A DNA stretch of 7,324 bases from WS-7 sp036505295. GTDB taxonomy: Bacteria; Eisenbacteria; RBG-16-71-46; SZUA-252. The position numbers and the translations under genes are program-made. The notes beneath the pieces were generated by a model that worked only from the letters and a program-made list of their open reading frames with translations, searched no databases and was not told the origin of the DNA. This document shows, piece after piece, positions 1 through 5,349 of this stretch; position 1 is the first letter of the stretch; every line of letters starts with the position of its first letter. The DNA lies in NCBI GenBank assembly GCA_036505295.1, contig DASXTQ010000086.1:1-7324 (forward strand). The letters are read 5' to 3'.

Positions 1-219
1 CATCACGTGGCACGAGAGGCAAAACTCGGTGCGCTTGGAGCGCTCCAAATGGTCGACGCCCCCCGCGGAGACCGCGAGCGCGGGAGCGAGAAAGATCGCC
101 ACGAACGCGAGAATCTTCCCGCCCGGCTCGCGCGTCAACGAGGGCTTCGCGATCAGCAGCACGAGCAGAAGAATCGTGATGCCGAGCAGCCCGACCAATA
201 ACGCAATCGGCGGGACCAT
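1..219 (-). CDS. NapC/NirT/NrfH-like membrane-anchored multiheme cytochrome c, N-terminal part (runs off left edge)
   Basis: The first 73 residues are visible, from an ATG at 219. Two hydrophobic stretches (about residues 5-24 and 34-53) are followed by one heme-binding motif, CLSCHVM, at residues 67-73. The CxxCHxM form, with a Met two residues after the heme His, is typical of the first heme of NapC/NrfH-type quinol dehydrogenases, where that Met sits close to or ligates heme 1. Such proteins take electrons from quinol at the inner membrane and pass them to periplasmic partners. Classical NapC/NrfH proteins have one N-terminal helix, so the second hydrophobic stretch is a variation. The gene begins five bases after the stop of the monoheme cytochrome and is very likely cotranscribed with it. 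Only a weak AGG lies upstream, so translation may be coupled. The heme count and C-terminus are outside the window; family assignment is good, exact subfamily open. Confidence 0.8.
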   Translation of the reverse strand, partial: MVPPIALLVGLLGITILLLVLLIAKPSLTREPGGKILAFVAIFLAPALAVSAGGVDHLERSKRTEFCLSCHVM

Positions 220-224
220 CGCGC

Positions 225-656
225 CTATTTGGACGGCTTCTCCTCGCCGGCTTTCTCTTTGGCCTTGTTGTCGGCCTTCTCCTTACTCTCGGGCTTCTCC
301 GTTTTCATGGTCTCGAGCCACGCGGTGAGCGTCTTGAGCTCGGAATCAGTCCCGCGGAACTTCTTCGGATGGAAGTCTCCCTCGAGTTTCTCCTTTTTCT
401 GCAAGAAGAGGGCGATCCAATCCGCCTTCTTCTTGAGACCGACATCGGAAAGATCGGGCGGCTTCAGCTTCGAAGTCGATTCCCCTTCGTCGGGCGCGGC
501 TTTCTTCATGACCCCGGCGGCCTCGATCGAATGGCACGAATTGCATTTGTACTTCATGATGATCGGTTTTCCGTCCGGAGGCTTGGCCGCCCACGAAACC
601 CCGGTCAATGCGACCGCGAGAACGACACCCGAAACAACAACCAGCCACCGGTTCAT
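225..656 (-). CDS. Secreted monoheme c-type cytochrome
   Basis: A 143-residue protein with a signal peptide (residues 1 to about 24, hydrophobic core LVVVSGVVLAVALTGV, cleavage near SWAA) and a single heme motif CNSCH at residues 38-42. It is therefore a periplasmic electron carrier. The domain behind it contains PPDLSDVG (67-74), HPKKFRG (96-102) and a final helix ending LETM (114-117). The sixth heme ligand is probably Met117 or His96; the sequence alone does not decide. The C-terminal 25 or so residues are almost entirely Lys, Glu, Ala, Ser and Pro, and look like a disordered charged tail. The start at 656 is chosen because AAGGAGG sits five bases before it and the signal peptide begins there; the frame stays open upstream to 809 but those residues look non-coding. 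It is followed five bases later by the NapC-like gene, its likely redox partner. A copy of the 22-bp motif lies about 73 bases upstream. Confidence 0.88.
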   Translation of the reverse strand: MNRWLVVVSGVVLAVALTGVSWAAKPPDGKPIIMKYKCNSCHSIEAAGVMKKAAPDEGESTSKLKPPDLSDVGLKKKADWIALFLQKKEKLEGDFHPKKFRGTDSELKTLTAWLETMKTEKPESKEKADNKAKEKAGEEKPSK

Positions 657-661
657 ACGCG

Positions 662-668
662 CCTCCTT
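662..668 (-). promoter_or_regulatory. Ribosome binding site of the monoheme cytochrome gene
   Basis: The minus strand reads AAGGAGG, a near-perfect anti-16S match, five bases before the ATG at 656. It decides the start against the in-frame upstream candidates at 689 and 809, which have no comparable site. Confidence 0.8.
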
Positions 669-729
669 GAAGGGCCCCTTCTTCTTCATCGGCAAGTTCG
701 AGTAGGAATGTAGGGGATGGTCAGCGGGA

Positions 730-751
730 AGGGAACGATACTTTGGTAGTA
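730..751 (-). promoter_or_regulatory. Conserved 22-bp motif, copy A (candidate operator of the monoheme cytochrome operon)
   Basis: Read on the minus strand, this site has TAC, one variable base, ACCAAAGTA, then T-C-G, then TTCCCT. It matches copy B at 1600-1621 at 19 of 22 positions. It lies between the stop of the response regulator (763) and the start of the monoheme cytochrome (656). It points toward the cytochrome gene, just as copy B points toward the decaheme gene. A weak -10-like TACATT lies about 18 bases downstream, so an activator here could overlap the -35 region. The role as an operator is inferred; the repetition is directly visible. Confidence 0.6.
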
Positions 752-762
752 GGGAGAAGGCG

Positions 763-1563
763 CTACCCCCTCCCGCTCTTCCCGTCCAGGAGCAGGGGAT
801 TGCGGACAATGTAGATGCCGATCTGGAGGCGATCCTGTAACCCGAGCTTCGCGAGGATATGCCCCACGTGCTTCTTCACGGTGGGCTCGCTGATCCCCAG
901 AGCCTGCCCGATCTCCTTGTTCGAACGCCCGTCGGAGATGAGGCCCGCGACCTCCAGCTCGCGCGCCGAGAGCTCGGGAGCGGCATTCGGTCCACCGGAT
1001 TTCGGTGCCCCTCTCGAAATAGCGGCCGCGGTGCCGGACTCGAACCAGGCGTTCCCCTGGGCCACGGCACGGACCGCCTGGAACAACTCCTCTGGCTCGG
1101 CGTCACGTCGGAGGGCTCCGAGCGCACCCTCCGAGACCGCAAGCTGGAGGCAATCCGTGCACATCGTCGTAGCCGGGCTGGAAACCGGAAGCCCGCGGCC
1201 GGATCGATGCGGAGGATTCAACACGAGGCAATGCTCCGCTCCGCGCTCGGCGAGGGCGATCATGCGCAGCTTCGGGCACGACGCGCGGAGGGACGCGATC
1301 GCCGTGCGGCCGTCCTGGTCCGGTAGGCGAACCGAGAGGATGGCCACGTCGGGTTTGAGGCGCTTGTAGCGGCTCGCCGCTTCTCCAACGGTTCCAGCCT
1401 CTGCGACGACGTCAAAGTCCGGCTGCGAGCCGAGGAGCGCCACGATCCCGCGACGGTCCATCGGCTGGTCGTCAGCGACGAGGATCCGGATCTTGGGCCG
1501 GCTCTTGCGCGCACGGGGAGTTCCCTCGCGTACGACCTTCCGTTCGGGTGCCATGAGGACCAT
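763..1563 (-). CDS. Atypical NarL/LuxR-family response regulator with degenerate receiver and Cys/His insertion
   Basis: A 266-residue protein with a receiver-like domain (about 25-170) and a LuxR/GerE helix-turn-helix (about 198-258; LSARELEV, then GRSNKEIGQALGISEPTVKKH). The receiver keeps the acidic pair Asp31-Asp32, but the phosphoacceptor position has Ser77 (context PDVAILSVRLP). The conserved Ser/Thr position is Ala105, and the Lys position is Arg153 (GALGALRRD, usually ending LLKD). Phosphorylation control is therefore unlikely. Between beta-4 and GALGALRRD there is an insertion, against about ten residues in ordinary NarL proteins, with His111, Cys112, His119, Cys135 and Cys138 (C-x22-C-x2-C). 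This could hold a metal, an iron-sulfur cluster or a redox disulfide; that is inference. The start is uncertain: ATG at 1563 or 1554, neither with a Shine-Dalgarno, so translation may be leaderless. Longer starts would overlap the divergent decaheme gene. No histidine kinase is visible nearby. Its likely targets are the adjacent cytochrome operons. Confidence 0.85.
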   Translation of the reverse strand: MVLMAPERKVVREGTPRARKSRPKIRILVADDQPMDRRGIVALLGSQPDFDVVAEAGTVGEAASRYKRLKPDVAILSVRLPDQDGRTAIASLRASCPKLRMIALAERGAEHCLVLNPPHRSGRGLPVSSPATTMCTDCLQLAVSEGALGALRRDAEPEELFQAVRAVAQGNAWFESGTAAAISRGAPKSGGPNAAPELSARELEVAGLISDGRSNKEIGQALGISEPTVKKHVGHILAKLGLQDRLQIGIYIVRNPLLLDGKSGRG

Positions 1564-1599
1564 GCTAGTACCGCTGAGGCCCGAGGTAAAGAGTCCGCG

Positions 1600-1621
1600 T
1601 ACGACCAAAGTACCATTCCCT
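1600..1621 (+). promoter_or_regulatory. Conserved 22-bp motif, copy B (candidate activator site of the decaheme operon)
   Basis: The plus strand reads TAC, one variable base, ACCAAAGTA, then C-C-A, then TTCCCT, the same pattern as copy A at 730-751. Its right edge is 17 bases upstream of the putative -35 at 1639. Its centre falls about 60-65 bases before the predicted transcription start, the usual place for an activator that contacts RNA polymerase from upstream. It is also about 37 bases from the start codon of the regulator, so the same site could control the regulator's own gene. A TAC...GTA inverted element is contained in it, and AGTACC recurs 42 bases away at 1567-1572. Binding by the neighbouring regulator is inferred from position only. 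Confidence 0.6.
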
Positions 1622-1638
1622 ATAAGACCTGTTACGCG

Positions 1639-1668
1639 TTGACCGCCTGGGCCCGGGCCCGATATTTT
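1639..1668 (+). promoter_or_regulatory. Putative sigma70-type promoter of the decaheme/MtrB operon
   Basis: TTGACC at 1639-1644 matches the -35 consensus at five of six bases. TATTTT at 1663-1668 matches the -10 at four of six, with an 18-base spacer (ATATTT at 1662 gives 17). It is the most AT-rich spot in the intergenic region and leaves a leader of about 60 bases before the ATG at 1735. TATAAG at 1621-1626 is an alternative -10 but lacks a matching -35. Whether the organism uses these hexamers is assumed. Confidence 0.5.
1649..1660. repeat. Perfect 12-bp GC palindrome in the promoter spacer
   Basis: GGGCCCGGGCCC reads the same on both strands and lies entirely between the putative -35 and -10. 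A symmetric sequence in that position could be a dimeric repressor site. It could equally be chance in GC-rich DNA. Confidence 0.5.
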
Positions 1669-1688
1669 AGGCAAGCCAAGAGACGATC

Positions 1689-1705
1689 CGCCGGCAGGGC
1701 CGGCG
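1689..1705 (+). other. GC-only hairpin in the leader of the decaheme gene
   Basis: CGCCGGC, loop AGG, GCCGGCG form a perfect 7-bp stem with a three-base loop. It ends 17 bases before the Shine-Dalgarno. No T-run follows, so it is not an intrinsic terminator. It could protect the 5' end of the mRNA or affect translation. It appears only if transcription starts upstream, as the promoter at 1639 would provide. Confidence 0.45.
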
Positions 1706-1722
1706 ACCCGAGGCTCGTGGTC

Positions 1723-1730
1723 GGAGGAGG
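1723..1730 (+). promoter_or_regulatory. Ribosome binding site of the decaheme cytochrome gene
   Basis: GGAGGAGG ends four bases before the ATG at 1735, with the inner GGAGG seven bases away. It fixes the start at the residue where a standard signal peptide begins, instead of the in-frame ATG at 1639, which would prepend 32 arginine-rich residues. Confidence 0.8.
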
Positions 1731-1734
1731 GCTC

Positions 1735-2667
1735 ATGAAACGCGCGCGTGCCTGCCTGGTTGTCCTTGCAACCGCCGCCGTGCTCCTCGCCACCGGTTTC
1801 CTCCCCGCCTCCGCCCAAGAGAACGAGGCCCACTATGTCGGCGCGCAAGCCTGCCAGAAGTGCCACGCCGAGGAGTGGGACGCCTTTCAGCACAATCCGC
1901 ACCACATGGCAGAGATCGATCCGAAGCTGGTAGGGGAGCATGTCGGATGTGAAGCGTGCCACGGGCCCGGCTCACTGCACGTCGCCGCCGACGGTCAAGA
2001 AGACGCCCCCGGGTTCGCCACGATGCGCAACCTCAAGAAGATGAAGCCGGACGAAGCCTCGGCCGTCTGCCGGAGCTGCCATAAAGCCGGCGAGCAGTTC
2101 TACTGGGATCAGAGCAATCACGCACGAAACGACGTGCGTTGCACCGATTGCCACAGCATCCACGCCGCGAAGAGCTTGGATCAATCCAAGCTTCTCGTCG
2201 CGAAGAAGACGTCGGATCTCTGCGTGACGTGCCATCTCGACAAGCGGGCGGCGCTCGAGCACACGGCGCAGATGCCCCTTCGAGAGGGGAGCATGTCCTG
2301 CATCGACTGCCACAACCCTCACGGGTCGCCGGGTCCGCACATGATCCGGGCCGCGAGCAACGTCGAACTTTGCGTCACCTGCCACACGGACAAGAGGGGC
2401 CCGTTCCTCTACGAGCACCCGCCGGTGCGGGAGAATTGTGTCAACTGCCATCAGCCGCACGGGTCCAACAACGACAAGATCCTTGCCGGAAAGCGTCCTT
2501 ATCTCTGCCAGAGATGCCACGTCATGTCTCGGCACCCGAGCACGCTCTACGACGTGCCGGATTTGACGGCGAGCGGCGCGAACAAGATCGTGAACCGGTC
2601 CTGCACGAACTGTCACAGCCAAATTCACGGCTCGAATCACCCGTCAGGGGAATTCTTCGAGCGCTAG
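1735..2667 (+). CDS. mtrA: Periplasmic decaheme cytochrome c, DmsE/MtrA family
   Basis: A 310-residue protein with a signal peptide (1-27, cleavage after ASA) and exactly ten CxxCH motifs, at residues 40, 72, 112, 136, 163, 189, 213, 235, 258 and 290. The spacing, the repeated CVTCH..DKR segments, CVNCHQPHGSNN (235-246) and the ending CTNCHSQIHGSNHPSG (290-305) are hallmarks of the DmsE/MtrA/PioA family. In Shewanella MtrA and Rhodopseudomonas PioA, these ten hemes form a wire inserted into an outer-membrane barrel, moving electrons between periplasm and cell surface. The next gene encodes that barrel, 13 bases downstream. The length is close to MtrA and lacks the long N-terminal extension of PioA. 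mtrA is used here as a family label. It heads the rightward operon under the promoter at 1639 and motif copy B. The direction of electron flow in vivo is unknown. Confidence 0.95.
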   Translation: MKRARACLVVLATAAVLLATGFLPASAQENEAHYVGAQACQKCHAEEWDAFQHNPHHMAEIDPKLVGEHVGCEACHGPGSLHVAADGQEDAPGFATMRNLKKMKPDEASAVCRSCHKAGEQFYWDQSNHARNDVRCTDCHSIHAAKSLDQSKLLVAKKTSDLCVTCHLDKRAALEHTAQMPLREGSMSCIDCHNPHGSPGPHMIRAASNVELCVTCHTDKRGPFLYEHPPVRENCVNCHQPHGSNNDKILAGKRPYLCQRCHVMSRHPSTLYDVPDLTASGANKIVNRSCTNCHSQIHGSNHPSGEFFER

Positions 2668-2673
2668 GGAGGT
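2668..2673 (+). promoter_or_regulatory. Ribosome binding site of the mtrB-like gene
   Basis: GGAGGT begins immediately after the decaheme stop codon and lies seven bases before the ATG at 2681. This favours that ATG over the in-frame GTG at 2672, which overlaps the site itself. Confidence 0.7.
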
Positions 2674-2680
2674 GGATGCC

Positions 2681-4810
2681 ATGGTTCGGACCATTCTGGC
2701 CCTTCTCGGATTGCTGGTGGCGATCGTTTTGGGTGCGCCGGCTCCGGCCTCGGGCGCTTCGGACGGGTCCGTCACCTTCGGCACGCAGTGGTGGGATCAG
2801 ACGGCGCGGGAAGCGAAATTCCAGGAGTTCAGCGAGGAGCCGCGAGGCGCCTTTCTGGAGCAGTACGCTCTGCGAGCGTGGCGGGACCGCAATCTGGTCC
2901 TCTTCTATGGGGACCATAGTCTCCGGCACGATCAGTCGAACTCGCTTACGTGGTGGAACGGAGCCAAGCTGCGAGTCGATCTCGGCTACCAGGAGATTCC
3001 GCACAATCTGAGCCTGGTCGCGCATTCCCCGTTCTCGGAGGTATCTCCGGGACGGGAGCTCGTTCCGGATTCGCTCCAAGCGGCCAATCAGGCCAATCCG
3101 GCCGGCTACGTCGCACGCCTCAGGGATGCACTCGCCGTCTCTCCGCGGATCGGTCTCGGATTCCGGACCGACATCACCCGGGCGCGCCTTCGGGCGAGGC
3201 CCGCGCGCGACTGGCAGTTCGAGCTGAAGGGAAGCCGCCGCATGCGCTCGGGGCGGAAGGCCTATGGCGGCGGGTTCAGCCCGGGCAGTGGCGTGGAGAT
3301 CTGGGAGCCGATCTCACAGCGGATCCTCGACGGGGAGGCCCGCGCGACCTATCAAAAGGAGCGCGCGACTCTGCTGGCGACCGCGGGCGTCTCCGAGTTC
3401 CATAACGAGGTGAATTCGCTCACGTTCGACAACCCGGCGCGTTTGACCGGGGCGCAAAACCAGGGGCGGATCGATCTTTATCCGAACAACCGCTCCGTGC
3501 GCGGCACCGTCGGCGTGGCGTATCGGCTTCCCATGCGGACCGCCTTCAACGGGACGGTAGGGGTGAGCCGCAATACGCAGAACGATCCCTGGCTGCCCTT
3601 CACCGTCAACGCGGCGGACCCCTATTCGAGCCTGGACTCGCTTCCTCCAGAGCGCAGCACCCACGCCAAGGTGGACGTCTTCACGCAGGATTACCGGCTC
3701 ACGTCCCATCCCCGGAAAGATTTTGGCGGTACGCTGATGTTCCGGCAGTACCACTACCTGAATCGCACCCCGGTCCACGTATTTTCCGGCGAATCGGTCG
3801 CCGACGGAGCGTTCACGGTGGGCGCGCTCGAGACGGAGGCGTTCGGGTACCGCCATCAGTCGTACGGAGCCGAGCTGAACTACAACCCACTAAAGCAAGT
3901 CTCGATCATCGGGACGGCGGATCGACTGGATCGCACGCGGACGGTCCGGGAGGTGCACTCGGATCGTGAGGAAGCCGTGGGTGGGAAGCTGCGTCTGCGG
4001 CCCATGAATAAAGTCTCTCTGGAGGCCCATGTCCGTCGCGCCAAGCGATGGGCGCGGAACGCCGATTTCTCCTACGATGGGGAAGAGCAGACCGCGCTCC
4101 GCCGATTCGACGTCGCGGATCGGAAGCAGATGCAGGCGGGGGGCACGGTGACGATCGTCCCGATCGAGCGTCTGGAGCTGGGCGGATCCTTCGGCTACCT
4201 TTTCGAGAAGTACTCCGATGAGCTGGCGGACACAGTCCGAATCGGGCTTCGTCGGATCCACCAACGGAATGCGAGCGGGGACGTGACGTATCACGCCAAC
4301 CCGAACCTCGATCTCACGGCGGCCGTCGGCTGGGAGCAGATGGTCTCCCATCAGGCGTCGCGCCAGAGCCGTTCGGCGGCCTTCGGGACGGCCGATTCCA
4401 CGTGGACGGCGCGTCTCAAGGACGAGGGTTGGTTCTCGAACGTCGGCGTCGAGTGGCGCGCGAAGCCCGATCTTCTTGGATTCAGTGCCTACCTCGATTA
4501 CGCACGGTGGCCCGGCACCTATGTGTTCGCGACGGTGAGCCCCTCCAGCATCACGGCGCAGAACCCGCCCTCGACCCGTTATCGCCGGATCGATCTCACC
4601 CTGGAGTCGGACTACAACCTCGCCGATCGAACGCAGCTCGGTCTTCAGTATCTGTGGGAGGAATTCGACGCGATCGACTTCGCCGCGGTCGACATTCCTC
4701 AGCTGGGCATCGCGGCCGGGGCGTCGAACGTCAACTACATCTATCTCGGGGACAGCTTCCAGAGCTACCGGGCGCACCGCGTCGCGCTCCTGGTCCGTCA
4801 AACGTTCTGA
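2681..4810 (+). CDS. mtrB: Outer-membrane beta-barrel, MtrB/PioB family decaheme-associated protein
   Basis: A 709-residue protein with a signal peptide (1 to about 26) and then long alternating polar/aromatic segments typical of beta-strands. It ends in Phe (LLVRQTF), as outer-membrane barrel proteins usually do. Length matches MtrB (about 700 residues), and the gene directly follows the decaheme cytochrome, the diagnostic mtrA-mtrB/pioA-pioB arrangement. The barrel would sheathe the decaheme protein and let its heme chain cross the outer membrane. No cysteine was found in the protein, so the N-terminal CxxC motif described in MtrB of metal-reducing Shewanella is absent. No MtrC/OmcA-type surface cytochrome follows; the next gene, after 85 bases, encodes a Rieske protein. 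Assignment rests on barrel features and context more than on a single motif, but both agree. Confidence 0.9.
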   Translation: MVRTILALLGLLVAIVLGAPAPASGASDGSVTFGTQWWDQTAREAKFQEFSEEPRGAFLEQYALRAWRDRNLVLFYGDHSLRHDQSNSLTWWNGAKLRVDLGYQEIPHNLSLVAHSPFSEVSPGRELVPDSLQAANQANPAGYVARLRDALAVSPRIGLGFRTDITRARLRARPARDWQFELKGSRRMRSGRKAYGGGFSPGSGVEIWEPISQRILDGEARATYQKERATLLATAGVSEFHNEVNSLTFDNPARLTGAQNQGRIDLYPNNRSVRGTVGVAYRLPMRTAFNGTVGVSRNTQNDPWLPFTVNAADPYSSLDSLPPERSTHAKVDVFTQDYRLTSHPRKDFGGTLMFRQYHYLNRTPVHVFSGESVADGAFTVGALETEAFGYRHQSYGAELNYNPLKQVSIIGTADRLDRTRTVREVHSDREEAVGGKLRLRPMNKVSLEAHVRRAKRWARNADFSYDGEEQTALRRFDVADRKQMQAGGTVTIVPIERLELGGSFGYLFEKYSDELADTVRIGLRRIHQRNASGDVTYHANPNLDLTAAVGWEQMVSHQASRQSRSAAFGTADSTWTARLKDEGWFSNVGVEWRAKPDLLGFSAYLDYARWPGTYVFATVSPSSITAQNPPSTRYRRIDLTLESDYNLADRTQLGLQYLWEEFDAIDFAAVDIPQLGIAAGASNVNYIYLGDSFQSYRAHRVALLVRQTF

Positions 4811-4830
4811 TCTCCTTCCGCACGTCTTCC

Positions 4831-4857
4831 GGCCGCCGGGTGGGTCCGCCGACGGCC
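4831..4857 (+). other. Imperfect hairpin between the mtrAB-like pair and the bc-complex genes
   Basis: GGCCGCCGG (4831-4839) can pair with CCGACGGCC (4849-4857) at eight of nine positions around a nine-base loop. No T-run follows, so it is not a typical intrinsic terminator. It may stabilise the upstream message or reduce read-through into the Rieske gene. The rest of the 85-base gap shows no clear promoter. Confidence 0.35.
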
Positions 4858-4895
4858 CGTGCACCTCGGGGAGGATCCCGGAAGAGTCCGACGGC

Positions 4896-5330
4896 ATGAG
4901 CGGTCCGGTCACAAGGCGTAGATTCCTGAATCAATTCCTCGCGACGACGGTGGGAACACTCACCATGGCGGTCTTCTATCCCGTCGCCCGGTTTCTGAGT
5001 CCGCCCCATGTCGAGGAGGACGTGGGATCCCGCGTCCTTGCCGGCAAGGTCTCCGAGATCACGAAGGAAGGCTGGAAAATCTTTCCGATGGGCTCGGAGC
5101 CCGGCATCCTCGTCGAGAAGACTCCGGGCGAGTTCCGTGCCTTCTCGGCGTCCTGCACTCATCTCGGGTGCACCGTCCAGTTCGACAAGGGCTCCCACCG
5201 GATCTGGTGCGCGTGCCATAACGGCTATTACGACCTCGAAGGCAAGAATGTGGCGGGGCCCCCGCCCCGGCCCCTCAAACCGTTCGCGGTGCAAGTGAGC
5301 GGAGACGATATCTTCGTCAGTCGCGCCTGA
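4896..5330 (+). CDS. Rieske [2Fe-2S] protein of a cytochrome bc complex
   Basis: A 144-residue protein with a twin-arginine motif (TRRRFLN, residues 6-12) and a hydrophobic stretch (about 14-34), which here acts as Tat signal and membrane anchor. The Rieske fold follows, with box 1 CTHLGC (87-92) and box 2 CACHNGYY (105-112). Cluster ligands are Cys87, His89, Cys105 and His108; Cys92 and Cys107 would form the disulfide of high-potential Rieske proteins. Box 2 has Ala where most bc-complex Rieske proteins have Pro (CPCH). The protein takes electrons from quinol at the Qo site of cytochrome b and hands them to a cytochrome c. It is short, like bacterial and b6f-type members. The stop is 19 bases before the cytochrome b start, so the two are surely cotranscribed. 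A weak GGAAGAG lies nine bases before the ATG. Confidence 0.94.
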   Translation: MSGPVTRRRFLNQFLATTVGTLTMAVFYPVARFLSPPHVEEDVGSRVLAGKVSEITKEGWKIFPMGSEPGILVEKTPGEFRAFSASCTHLGCTVQFDKGSHRIWCACHNGYYDLEGKNVAGPPPRPLKPFAVQVSGDDIFVSRA

Positions 5331-5349
5331 GGCGAAGGAGACGCCGTCC

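Noticed and set aside
229..705. Plus-strand open frame opposite the monoheme cytochrome, and similar antisense frames at 1972-2640, 3890-4912 and 5734-6414
   Set aside because: Each lies opposite a well-supported cytochrome, barrel or membrane-protein gene. Their compositions are skewed as expected for shadows, and none has a plausible start signal.
225..809. Longer reading of the monoheme cytochrome from an ATG at 809 (194 residues)
   Set aside because: It would overlap the end of the regulator gene, has no ribosome site, and would bury the signal peptide 51 residues inside the protein. The ATG at 656 has AAGGAGG.
1311..1340. Cys-rich part of the regulator as a c-type heme site
   Set aside because: CTDC is not followed by His, so it is not CxxCH, and the protein has no signal peptide, so it would stay in the cytoplasm where c-type heme attachment does not occur.
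1565..1570. TACTAG as a -10 for the regulator gene
   Set aside because: It lies two bases from the ATG at 1563 and has no recognisable -35. It would work only for a leaderless start at 1554, which cannot be shown here.
1649..1670. Palindrome followed by TATTTTAG as an intrinsic terminator
   Set aside because: The self-complementary 12-mer leaves almost no loop, the T-run is short and interrupted, and the position fits a promoter better.
1639..1734. Upstream in-frame start of the decaheme cytochrome
   Set aside because: The added 32 residues are arginine-rich and precede a perfect signal peptide, and GGAGGAGG sits before the ATG at 1735.
763..1962. A 399-residue version of the response regulator
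   Set aside because: The extra N-terminal 133 residues run antisense through the decaheme gene and have no domain character. They are an open-frame shadow in GC-rich DNA.
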